Shown one piece after another: positions 12,685 to 24,554 of a DNA stretch of 64,000 nucleotides. Under the pieces are notes generated by a model. The model had not been told where the DNA came from and made no database searches. It saw nothing but the letters and a program-made list of their open reading frames with translations. The DNA lies in the NCBI GenBank assembly GCA_037013685.1, contig CM072894.1, positions 19,648,949 to 19,712,948 of the forward strand, written 5' to 3'. This DNA comes from Acridotheres tristis. Lineage: Eukaryota > Chordata > Aves > Passeriformes > Sturnidae. The position numbers were made by a program, and so were the translations under genes. Numbering within the stretch: position 1 is the first letter of the stretch; each line of letters opens with the position of its first letter.

Positions 12685-14859
12685 AATGAACATTTAGCGT
12701 GACTTTGTGTGGCATGAGCATTTCTACAAACACAACTTAGATTTTCTGGATTCTTCTTTTAGTGTGAAGATTGATAATTGAACTGTGTTATATATCAGTG
12801 ACATAATATTTCTCTAATAGCACACCTATACCTATGAGAAGACTGTCTTGATACAGACAAATGCAATAAGTAGTCATTTTACCAACTGGCATATCACAGA
12901 AGATTGCAATAAATATAAGGACACTACCACAAAAAAGCAGAACTGGGGGTTTTCTAGCAATTTGACATTAATCTAGCCATCTAGTGGAACATTAGTTCAC
13001 AAAAATTAGCTATACTAAGACTACAGTCTCGTAAAACTTAACGAAGAATCAAAGCTCTGAACCAGCTGAGGATCAATACTGTTTTTCATATACCCGTTTC
13101 TGTTGGAATTACATAGCTAGTATTAAGGACTATGCTTCTTATTTTTTAACAAAGTTGAAATAGTTTGTCATTTAGATTCAAATTTCTTTATTTTTCCAAG
13201 AGAAGCAGATTCAACATGTATTACTCCCCTTTAACACTTACGTTACTAGATGATGATTACCTTTGGACAATGACATAAAGACTTTCTAGAGAAAACTTCT
13301 AAAGATCCATAGGAAGTTTTTTAAGATTAAAAATTATAAATAAAAGAAATGTAAGCAAATGAAAGTCCTATTCAAGGAGTGCTTTGATTTCCAAAACATG
13401 ATGCGTTTGCAAAAAAATGTTCCTAAGCAATTTAAAATGCAGACATCAGCTTCTCATCATTCATGGGTTTGCTAAATTAACATAATCTCATGAAAGCAAA
13501 ATCTATGCTGTAGAGACAATGAACACTTTTTAAGTAAAAATACATTCCTTCTTAACTTCTGGAAGTTTATAATATCAAAATTAAAGGGAGATTTTTATTT
13601 TTTTTAATATTGTATATGTTCATACTCCCAAAGTCTCTTTGAAGCAAAGGAGGACTTGTGTGAACAGTATGATCAGGAGTGTCCCTGTATGTCCCAGGTT
13701 TACAAAACCCAGACATTTTGAAGGTGAGGGTACATCTCTTTCAGTTAGTATACAGAGACTATTCTGTGCATACAGGATACATACATCACCTGAAAATATA
13801 TTTCTATTTCCTGCCGCCAGATTCAGGAATTTGGTGTTTATATCTGTCAAGCACACAGCAAGTGTAACTAAAATCAAAAGGACTTCTCACAAATTGGCAA
13901 AATGTTTTAGGATAAATGCTAACTGAAAAGGGGGTATCTATTGATATGAGGGATATGGGACATGAGTTGTAGGCAGTTATCACCACTCCTAGTGCTTTGT
14001 GCAGCTGTGACATGGTAGGGGCCATCAGAGCAGATATGTGCTGGCTGCCCTGGGGTCCTTGCTTCTAAAACAAACTGTTTGACCAGGGGACAGAGAATGG
14101 GGCTGTTTCTAAATTCTGCAGAAGAGGCATTTAAAGGAACTACAGGAGCTACAAGAAAGCAAGATATTAATTGCTTCTTAAACTTGCTTATTCTTGTTTT
14201 GTGGACTCATGTTTGTTTATTAAATCCCACATGACTGAAGAAAGCTGGTAGCTTGATTTTCAATTAGGTGGGATCCGTGGTGGCCTCTACCCCAAGGCTG
14301 TGAGTCATTATATTGCACACACTTGCTGACACTGCACAGCTTTTCTACACTTCACTTTCCACAGACACAACACTCAAACTTCCAGGCAGGACCAACAATA
14401 TGCTGCCCGAAGGACATTATTCACTCAATACTGCTACCCATGGAGCAGGTGGTGCTGAAGCCACTGCCCTAATAATTCTTCCCTGGATGGCCAGAGGAAT
14501 CTTAATTAAGCAGATGTAAATCTGCACGTGCCCAGGAAGCCTAAGAGAAAGACTTTAAGCTTTGTTTTTTACATAAGCATAGTACATTTTACACACTTGA
14601 AAGACGTGATCATGGTACCAAAAATACATGGTAGTATTTAACGAAGAAAAAAGTATCGAGATAATTAGCAAGTTCTGCATACACCAGTGAGGGAGGCAGT
14701 CAGTGTCTGCGCTGTTATTTACACATTCCTTCGTTCCCATGCATCTTAAAGGAAACAGCACATTTAAAACCAACTGCTCTGCTGAACGTATGCTGTTTCA
14801 AAATGTAATTATTTTAAGAGAGCGGTACTTTGGAGGATTATCCAGAAAGCAGCGCGGTT

Positions 14860-15045
14860 CTATCGGTCCGCTGAGCTCCTCGTCCGCAGCGAGGGCTCCC
14901 GGCGCTGCTGCAGCGCGGCCGGGGCGGGAGCGGCGCTGGCCCCGCGCTCGGGATCGCCACCAGTAGGTGGAGCTGCCACGTCAGGTGCCGCCGGCTCGTC
15001 ACTGCGCCCCGCAGCCCCCGGGCCGGCCCCTCCGCAGAACAGGCT
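14860..15045 (+). promoter_or_regulatory. SCN3A: CpG-rich putative SCN3A promoter
   Basis: Dense CpG and high GC in an otherwise AT-rich region. Visible motifs are a GC box GGGGCGGG (14921-14928), ACGTCA (14978-14983) overlapping the E-box CAGGTG (14982-14987), and a further CGTCA (14997-15001). No TATA box is obvious. It lies immediately 5' of a leader ending in a good donor. The start site cannot be fixed from sequence alone. Confidence 0.55.
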
Positions 15046-15272
15046 GCCTGCTCTCGTATGTTGGGGACCAGACAGCCACTGAGGACAGCAAGCGGAGGCA
15101 GAAGCAGAGAGGATTCTGGAAAGGTCTCTGTGTTTTCAACCGAGAATACAGAAATTACGATCAATTAGTAAGGCTTTGTGGATGGAAATCTGGACTGTTT
15201 CAGGAGGAGACATATATTACATTATTTTTGGATGCTGGGCTTTGCAGTGATTTTTCATTCTCTTTCAATCAG
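14870..15272 (+). other. SCN3A: Candidate first noncoding exon of SCN3A (5' leader)
   Basis: Begins in the CpG-rich block and ends at the strong donor AATCAG|GTAAGC (exon boundary 15272). The last ~43 nt resemble the end of the minus-strand leader at 5372, implying homologous leaders. Vertebrate SCN genes typically have their start codon in the second or a later exon, with noncoding first exons far upstream, so a 15.4-kb gap to the coding start is in keeping. The 5' boundary is uncertain. Confidence 0.6.
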
Positions 15273-18160
15273 GTAAGCTGGCAAAACATTTAATTTTACC
15301 CGTAATCAATCGTGGCAACGTGATCTTTTCCACATTTTGGAATTGGATTTTCCCCTCTGGTTTGCTGTTAAGGTAGAGTCAAAGATGGAACGGGGAATTC
15401 AAAGCCATTTTGTACTGACTGATTGTGATGATGGTGTGATTTTTTTTTTTCCTTTTCAACACCGTTAAATCTGATATCTGATCTCTTACTCTTAATGTGA
15501 TGTTGTAACACCGTAGTCTTCCTCACAAAATCAGATCATTTTATAATCAAGGTATACAACATTAATCCCAAGCATTTTATACAAGTGACCTTGTTTCCTA
15601 GGAAGAAAAATCTGGTGATATTCAGACTCGGGAAGAGAAGATCTCCTAAGATTCTGAGCATCTCAGATTCTGATGATTCAGGAATAAAATCTATGTCGTT
15701 GTTTACTGCTGTTTTCTGTATATATATATGTATGTGGTATTTGAAGAAATTCCCTATTAGCTAAATTTTGTAAAAAAAATATGTAAGGAAATATTTTTTT
15801 CTGTGCCATTTTTTGCACGGTTGTGTGTAGGAGAGAATGGACTCAGCAACTGTTAATTAACCAGAGGTCCACACCAAATGTATAGTTTACATTTTGTCTA
15901 TAACATTACTGTCAAGCTTAATATATGCTTCTTAATAGGACTGTTTGAAGACATCAACACAAGAATTATTATATTTCTTCATTTTATTGTCCATTCATCT
16001 ATTGTCTCATTCGTTGTTATCATAATAATTAAAGCTGCCAGTTATTAAAGGTAAAAGGTACTGAAGATCACTTTGATATGTTAATTCTTTTTTTCAGTAG
16101 CGATTCTACAGACACACGTAGACATTAGAGATACATGTGTTATGTTAGTAATGATTTGGAAATTATTTCAAAAGAAAACAGTAAGAAAAAAAATGCCCAA
16201 AAACCCCATAGAGCAGAATAAGGAACCCAGTTTACAAATCACCACCTCAATCCATACATACACAAAAAAAGCAGGATTGGCTCTCAGCTGATATTCAGAG
16301 TAGTAAGCAAGGCCTGTACCTGAAGTAGTGATGTGAAAGAAAGAAATTTTTAATTTGTGTTCATTATGGTGCCTGGGATATCATTGTTTCATTCCAAGAT
16401 AAATTATCAGTAATAATGATGCTTGCTTTAGAAACATATCATGTTTGCGCTTTCGTAATTGACTTGGCAAGAAAACAGTTTCAGAAAAGACTTCTTAACT
16501 CTAACAGTTTAATATTTAATATTTCCTCTCTTGCACATCTCCATTTTGGGATGGAAGGTTGTTAAAGACAGGAATGTGAGCTGCTGCAGTAATTTGAAGC
16601 TTCATAGCACCTGTTAAACAGATTTGTTGTTTATTAGGCCGTGATATTAACAAAAATTATGCTTGTGTCGTCAGTTTACAATTTTTCCCTCAATGAGCAG
16701 ACTTTAGGTCCCTATACTGATTTTCTGAGCTGTGCCAATTAAGCTCAGTATTGCAAAATTCTGTATAGGTAATACTAGATTTTAGCAAAGAAAGAAAATT
16801 TCACATTTTCTATGAAGAACATGGAACAATTCCCCTGTTCCCTCTAAGATTGTCAGTGGTAGTTTGGTCATTTCCATTTATTATCAGGTAACCTGGAGTG
16901 GGAAATATCAAGAAAAAGAAGAATAAAAAGTAGGGTGTGTTTAATCAATATGCTGGTGACACCTTTTGTGCTTTCACCTCTTTTTCTTCACAGATGGCAT
17001 TAGATGAGTAAACTTTTACCACATGAAGATTAGGCATGGAGAAAAATTTAGTTGCCCTCAAAAGAGCAAGGATTTTTTGAAGAAGAAAAGAGTAGTGGGA
17101 TGTAAGATGGAACTTTCTGACTGATGATATCCATTTCTTTCTGCTGCTTCCATCTCAGCCCAATATAATGTGCTGTGTGTATGCTATGTACTAATGACAT
17201 TACTGCAGTCCCACAGCTTTTATTGAATCAATGAATAGCAGATACTAAAAGAGATCTATATACAAGGCAAGCAAGTTGTGACCTTGTTATCTGAAGTACA
17301 AATCTTGGCTCCTTTTATCTGTATGCTCTTCTTGTCATAAGGTGACAAAGGCAAAGAAATGCTGGAACTCTGCTTCAGTTAAAGCTAATGAGAATAAATG
17401 CAAGTTTCTGATATTTGGTACTTTATTTGTATATTTTCTGAATTCTGACAATGAAAATTGAAAATAAGTTTCAGAAAGTTACATTTACTCTATTGCGTAT
17501 CAAAAAATTCTATTTAGAAGTTAGAAATTTTTAGAACTTAACAAATTCTAGTTAGCTTATTTTCCACTCAGTATAACTCTTCTGTTTTGTTTTTATTTAC
17601 CTTACAGCTGTTAATCAGTAATATACTGATTAATACTGTTTCCATTTGCAACATATAGTGTTTTTTCATCCTCACTTGAATAAATAAATGGTTTAAAGCA
17701 TCATAGTAAGATTGATGCCCACTAGTTCAGGATGCTTACAGAATACGTGTACACCCTGTGGGCTGTGGTGTCAATCAGTCCATCAAACCGGCTGCCAGCC
17801 ACCATAAAAACCACCTGTAGGAAAAAGGTGTCCTCTTAACTGGAAACCTGATATTACTCATTACATCTACTCCTGATTAAAAGCTGTGCAGCACCTTGCA
17901 ATGGCATGTCTAAGTTTGCTACTGACCAACTGGACTCCCATAGGACCTTGATACTGGAGCTGGCCTCGTACAACCTGTTCATCTGTTTTCATCAAAATTT
18001 TCTTTATCAACAGCTGGAAGGAATCTTCAGGCTATTACTGTGATAGTATTTGTTATTGCTTGACTTTCCTTGCCCTATAATGAGGTAAAACGGAGAGAAT
18101 AGGGATAAGAGCAGCTCAGGTAGGGACTGTGATACTTGAAAATATAAATATAGAGTAGGT

Positions 18161-18186
18161 ACAGCATATGCTCTTGAGTAACCATA
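18161..18186 (+). repeat. 26-bp exact repeat, copy 1
   Basis: Identical over 26 bases to 20182-20207 in the same orientation, about 2 kb away. Flanks differ on both sides. The unit begins ACAGCATATG and ends GTAACCATA; it is not low-complexity. Confidence 0.85.
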
Positions 18187-20181
18187 ATGTGTGTGTACTA
18201 CCACTATAATCCTAAACAGGAGTAAGCAAGTTAAATTCTAGATCACAAAAATATCCAGTTTCTTTTTTTTTCTCATTACATAACCCCAAATTATTTCTTC
18301 ACAGTACAAACAAACAAACACAACAAACCAACTAACAACAGCAAACTCCCCCCCAATAAGATCCAGATCTCAGAAAAAAGTACCAGATAATCCAGCCCAA
18401 AATGGTAATTTCAAATTGTTGCTAAACTTTAATGTGGTCCCCAGTCTTGGTAACATCTTACGAAAAATTGCTGTTCACTTACTCTATCAATTAAGACAGA
18501 TCACAGAATATGTTTTACAGTGAAAAGTGCAATTTAAGAAGTTAATATTTAATTAAAAAGCTTATGAGGCTTTTTCATATGTAAAAGCTTAAGGAAAAGG
18601 TTATTTATTATCAGATTCATTATTTGTCCAGTCAATAATTCTTTATTGCTATTGATCTCTTTTTGACTGAGTAATTTCACTCAGGTAAGTGCAATCATGG
18701 AGCTACCATGTGCACAGGTCCCTTTTTCAACCTGGAATTGTTTTTTCTGCTACTTCTTTGGGTCAACCTTCTGCATGTCATATACCCTTAACAAATGTCA
18801 CATTTTGAATATGCATATATTGAGTGCATAGTCCATATGCATGGGTCTGGCACATGCCAGATATATCAGCTGCATACATGCTGTACCTGCTCAGTAAACT
18901 GCAGTTTCCTGGGTGCTGAAGTTACTGTGTGTGTATAGATCAGCTGAAGAGCACATACAGCTGACTCTCTGTCATGCATCAGGCCCTGCCTCATATTTCT
19001 TTACAACATTTCCTGAATGAAATTAATGAGGCACACTGGTAAATCTGAGAGGATATCACACATTCCAGTAAAGAAAATGGCTGGGATAAGCATCAGCACT
19101 ACTGATTCTGTGATCCCCTTAACCATACATACCCATTAGAACCACACAGCGGGAACATCTTGGGATAAGTATACACTGCAGGCAATTTCCATTTATAGAT
19201 TATTTATACTTACGTTAGATGTTGCTTATTTAATTTTAAGGTCCTCCTTTTCAGTGTGAGAGGGGATCAGGGTTTATGATCTTTTAGCATAATTTAAGAA
19301 TAATGTGAAGCAAGAAACTTCCTTTATCTGCTTAACAATAAAATATTATTATGTATGATTATATAGGACTCTAGAAAGTTACAAGTTTGTGTTCAAAATC
19401 ACTACAGAAATGCAGATGAAGAAGTAAATGAGGAAATTAAATGTTCACAGGAAAAATAGTTCCTTTTATGTAGGGCAACATAGCACTATGTGGCCTGGCT
19501 ACTGTATTAATTGAGGAAAAGTCTGTCATTAATTTCTCATAAATTATGTCCTTTCTGTGCCTGGTAGTCCTGGAATAGAAGCAGAAATTTTCTGAGTCCA
19601 TGCAGCCTGTATCCGGCTCCACATGTCCCAATTTCTCGCCTGCCTAGATTTGCATATCCTGAAAACTGTCCTTTCTTAGGCATTATTGTACTATCTTTTA
19701 ATGTTTGGACACACTGAGGAATTCTAAATTTGTGGGGTTTTTTTCTCACATGCAATTAACATGATGCCAACTTGATTTCCTTGAGCACAGAAATTTCTTT
19801 GCATTATTACTATCAAGAATGTTTACTTTCAAATGTATATGTTTTTGTGCAGTGGTTAAATGATAAGGATAAAACTGGTACACTACAAAATTAGGATATT
19901 AAGTCATAGGAATGAAAAATGCCTATACACATTTAGAAAGTTAACCTAACTCTACAGTGACACTCAGGGATAGATGGATAGAAAATTGTTCTTATTTTCA
20001 GTAGATATTTGAGTGTGTTTTCCATTGAAAAGCACTCTTTATAGAAAAATAATGATCTAAATCTAAGTTATGTAGGAATTTTACATTACACAGAGGGAAC
20101 TTTTAAATTATGAGTGAAGGTATACACCTAACTTACACTCTTGCACCTCATCAAGGAGCAAAATAAATTCCCCTCAAACAA

Positions 20182-20207
20182 ACAGCATATGCTCTTGAGT
20201 AACCATA
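20182..20207 (+). repeat. 26-bp exact repeat, copy 2
   Basis: Second copy of the 26-base sequence at 18161-18186, direct orientation, unrelated flanks. Confidence 0.85.
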
Positions 20208-23200
20208 TTCAATGCTTTGAATATTTTTTTAAAATTTTCTTTAAGTTTATTCTTACTTAATGGCCCAATAATCTTCAAAACTTGTTTATGACAGATGAAA
20301 GCAAAAGTAGTATGCTTTACAGTTAGAAAGGCAATCAGTAATGTTATTTTTATGTCTGAGTGGTGTAAACTTGATGACAGAAATTAAGTAGGCAATTTCA
20401 AAAGGGCCCAAGAGTCCAAGGTCAGACTGAACTGAAGGAGGGCGATCCTAATGTTTACTGTCATTTAAATGAAATGTCTAAAGAAAAGCCTGTCACTAAT
20501 ATTTAAAGCCAAAATGCTCGCATGAAGAAATCTGACCTGAGACAGAAGTTCTGACCAAAATCAATATAAATAAAATTCAACCTGTACTATGAAGGAATTT
20601 CTTACCTACTGAGTGAAGCTGTAACTGAGCATTAAAGGAGTCTTCCTGAAAGGATTTTGCTAACACCAGTTTAAGTTACTTGCCATGTATTTCCTACATA
20701 TAAATTTGCTTTAGTTAGTATTATAATAGATAGAATACTAGAATTCTAGTAGCTGCTATAGCACTACCTATCATTCCATAGCATATATCACATAAAGCTA
20801 TAGGCCTCTAATTAGTACAATATTTTTTAATATACTGAAATTTGAACAGTATAAGAGATAAGTTTTAGAGAGGTGGTAAAAGTTGTAACTTATAGGTTTT
20901 GCACCTTAGATTTATTATATGCAGATAGAGACTAGATCTAAGTCATACTTCCATACTCCATTTGGAAAACATTCCAGAATTAAGGCTTAATTATGTTTTA
21001 TTAGGTAGTTCCATGACGCCTGAATGCATGCCTTGGAGAAATCCATGCATATTTTTCATATGCTGTGTTAAACCTTGGGTATAAAGCACTCTGTTTCCCT
21101 GTTGACTTCATGTGCATTTTCTTCCTTGTGTAGTAACAGTCACATTCAGCCAAGGACTCTGTGTAAGCCTCTCAAACAGAAGTTCCAATTTTTCCCCTTT
21201 GGTTTCCTAGACAACTGCCGAATTCCAAATACAGTCCATTAATCCTGTGTTATACGAAGTTTATTCTTTCATATTTTGTATTGACTAGTTTCTGCAGCAT
21301 AATAAAACTAGGAATGTAAGTGGTTCAGTTGCATGGTTCTTAATGATTCAATTAATTTTCCAAGTTTAGTTTGTTTTTTTTTTCTTAAATTCTTAAAAAA
21401 TGTTTTCTGTTGCAAGTGCATTTTCCTATTTCTCTACAAAAATTTAGAAAAGAGTACTACTTTACAATCAGAGCTTTCTATTTCTTTTATATAGCAAAAT
21501 CGATATTGTGATGTATTTAGATATTGTTCACTGATGTTTTATTGTAACTTCTTAAACACCTTTCCCGTGGATACTGTTGTATGTACCAGTGTTTCACTTG
21601 TCAGCACATTTAAATTTGAATACAGAAAGTATTAGGAATTAGTTGAATTTGGACAATTAATGTTGTGGATAACTCTTTTTCTTGTTAATCTAGAACTGGG
21701 TTAACACTTTTATAATTGCTCAACACCAAATATCCATACAGCTGCCCACAATTTCTATTCATTGCATTTGCCTCTGACACGAGATTTCACTTAGGTGGCA
21801 CCATCAACTGGCATACTGTTCTATAATGGTCTTTATAAGAAAATCTCATTTTGAATGACCCCATTTCTTTCTTTTCCAGTTTATCGTTACATTGAGAGGG
21901 AGCTAAAGGGCATGAGGATATAGTTTGAAGCATTCTTTGAAGCAACATTATGTCTCAGAATTTGAAACATTCTAACCAGTTTTAGATTAAAATGCTCATG
22001 CCATATATGCAGAAAACTTCAGGAAAGAGTCCTACATGAAAAAATCCATGTAATCTGTCCATCAGGAATCACCTCTGACTCTCTGGCCTGAGATTTTACT
22101 TAAGATTCATTCTTGGGACATGAATTAAAATAAACTATCCTAAATAAAAATACTTTGGTCAACAAATTATCAGCCAAAATAATTTTCTATCATCACTTTC
22201 AGCAACAGTGAAACTGTGTAATCTGGCTCCATCTATGAAAATTTCTGGTACTGGAGTGAGAACCAAAGATAGTAGATCAAGAAAAAAAACCTAGAGGTTT
22301 GGGTTTTGGTTTTTTAAATCGGCTGGTGAGGGGGAATTCTTGGTTTGTTTTTTGGGTAGGTTTTATTTGGGAGGTTTTTTTCAATGTATTGAAAATTACA
22401 CAGAAAAAAACCCGTTAAAAACTATATGGGATGCGATATTAGTTGAAATCCTGTAATGAAATTACTCTGACATAGCCTAGGTCTACTGTAGATTCAGGAC
22501 AAAGGACACACGATTCAGCCAACCTGCTTCCTTCAAGTTTTGCTATAACTACCATGATGCATAGAGGTAGAGACAAGATTGGGGTTACCTGTGAAAAAGG
22601 GATCTCTGCCTCGTGCTTTAATTCAAAGTACAGATTTGTTGAAATTACCTGCTCTTCTAGTGTTATTAATAATTCTCACATTAAGAATGAATTCTTCAAC
22701 ATTTTGCAAACTAGCAGATATTTTACAACTAGAGAGAAGTTACACTCCCTTTTTAAAAAGTAAATGCCATGTTTAGTGTTAGTGCTTTTTCTTTCATTAG
22801 AAACCTCTAGAATCCCTTTCATATTACTTTGAAACTTGTGAGCAAAAACACTTAAACATTTGCTGTATCTGACCATGAGATCCAATTTCAGCCACAGTGC
22901 TGCTTTAGAGGCAGAATCCAGATGCACCCAATAGTCAAAGGGATGGGGAAGCCCCGTCTGTATCCCCAGGGAAAGCTGCATTCAGTGTAAAATATGCATT
23001 GGTGGATTAGTATCAATGGTGGCAGAGTCATGATTCCCTGAGGTCAGTACTGGAGACACAGCTTTCAGATGTCTTCAGTGGAGCCTCTCCAGTAGTGACT
23101 CACCACAGCAGAATGTGCTGAATCAGTGCTTCACTCAAAATGACCAAGGCATTGGAAGAATTTGCTCTTAGCCATCATAGGGATGAGTTTATGTTACATT

Positions 23201-23630
23201 ATTAAACAATGGAAGCTCTAATTATGTTACCACTTATTGTATATTTGGGGAAATGCAATTCTAGATTGATAGGAAATAGTACTAGGCAATTTCTAGGTCA
23301 GTTTTTGAAACCTATTCTCTGTACTTGATGTGTTTGAAGATCCTCTTTCTTTAAGACTAAGAGAAGCAGTGGTCTAAGAGAAAGCTTTCACATTTTGTTT
23401 TCTCCCCTTTTGTGTTCTCTCTGACCTGATCTGTGTCTACTCAGATTTTCTTTATTTTATCTACAGAGTTTCTACAGTGGCTGTTCATTCTCACTGTATT
23501 TGGAGAAAAGTATTATTAAGACCTGCTTTGGCAAGAGCAGAGACCTAAAAAAGAGGGATGTCTTCTTCTTTTCTTCTCTAGGAGTAAAACAAAATAACAA
23601 CATAAAACAGTAAAAAAAGTAAGCCAGAAA

Positions 23631-23645
23631 TATATATATATATAT
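23631..23645. repeat. (TA)n microsatellite
   Basis: Seven and a half TA units inside the 5' UTR intron. Confidence 0.9.
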
Positions 23646-24302
23646 GAGATATCCAAATGAAAATAAATGTCTCAAAGACAGTTCATCTGAATCGCTGTGG
23701 CTGAAGACTAATATGTGTAAGATGTAAGTAGACTACTTAATGAACTGGATACCCAGATTATTAAAGATTGAGGAAGACCTTTGGCCAGCTGTTGTAATGA
23801 TGCAAGTAATTTTTACTGAAGAACCTGAAGGTACTGTGTTTTTCTGATATTATATTACTAGTCAGGGAAGACTTTGTGTTGCACAAAGAAAAGCATTCAT
23901 ACAAACAATCCCTATATAGATGACTTGAAGAAGTACCCATATATTCATGCAAATATAGAGTTAATTAACTTCCATGCCTGCTTAAAGACAGAAAATCAAT
24001 TGGATCGATTGGAAGTAATGATACACTGCTCAGTTCCCCAAATGACAGGTGAGAACACTCCTGTTAATCTGGGAACTATTGTCTACCATGTCTTACCCCA
24101 TGTCTACCAAAGACTGTACTAATGATGCAACAATTCCAACAAGAATAATTTTTCCCTTTTAGTAAAAGCATGCAGGTAAAAGATTAGGTGAAATCTTTGA
24201 AATGCACTTAAAGAATATTCTTAAATGTACTTTTGTTCTGTATTAGATTTTGTGAAAGAACTAATTTTCAATCCTGTTTTTCTTACTTCTTGGTGCTCTT
24301 AG

Positions 24303-24554
24303 GTTGGAAAAATACGTCTATGTGAACGTGTAGACCTACCCTGGTCTACTGCAATTAATTTTTGAGAAGTTTTGGACACAGGAACAAAGAATGAGAGTCT
24401 TGAAGGAAATGCAGTCTTGAAGAAGCTTCAGGTTTCAAGGAGAAGCCTTCCTTACCAATTCATTTTCTGCTAGAAATGCAGCCTTTTTCTTTTCACGTTA
24501 GCAAAAGATGCTGAGGTTAAATTTGGAGATTTGGCATTTCTTACAAAAATAAAG
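24303..24554 (+). other. Possible internal noncoding 5' UTR exon
   Basis: A 252-nt segment preceded by a pyrimidine-rich acceptor (TTGGTGCTCTTAG) and followed by a strong donor (AAAG|GTAAGA). It contains stops in all frames, so it could only be untranslated. Alternative 5' UTR exons are common in SCN genes, but splice-site pairs like this also arise by chance. Weak call. Confidence 0.2.

Larger units (their letters stand above)
5802..14869. other. Divergent SCN2A/SCN3A intergenic interval
   Basis: About 9 kb between the two inferred opposing start regions. It holds the polypyrimidine tract, a GC-rich patch with an RE1-like site (7013-7153) and one CR1 fragment (12312-12684). The rest is AT-rich with no exon, RNA gene or repeat that I recognise. 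Short open frames are chance. Confidence 0.5.

Noticed and set aside
15077..15095. REST right half-site GGACAGC in the SCN3A leader as a second RE1
   Set aside because: No left half-site at canonical spacing; a lone 7-mer is expected by chance.
16960..17025. Short exon after a good acceptor (TTTTTCTTCACAG) with GTAAAC soon after
   Set aside because: Would give an exon of about 14 nt with a weak donor and no support.
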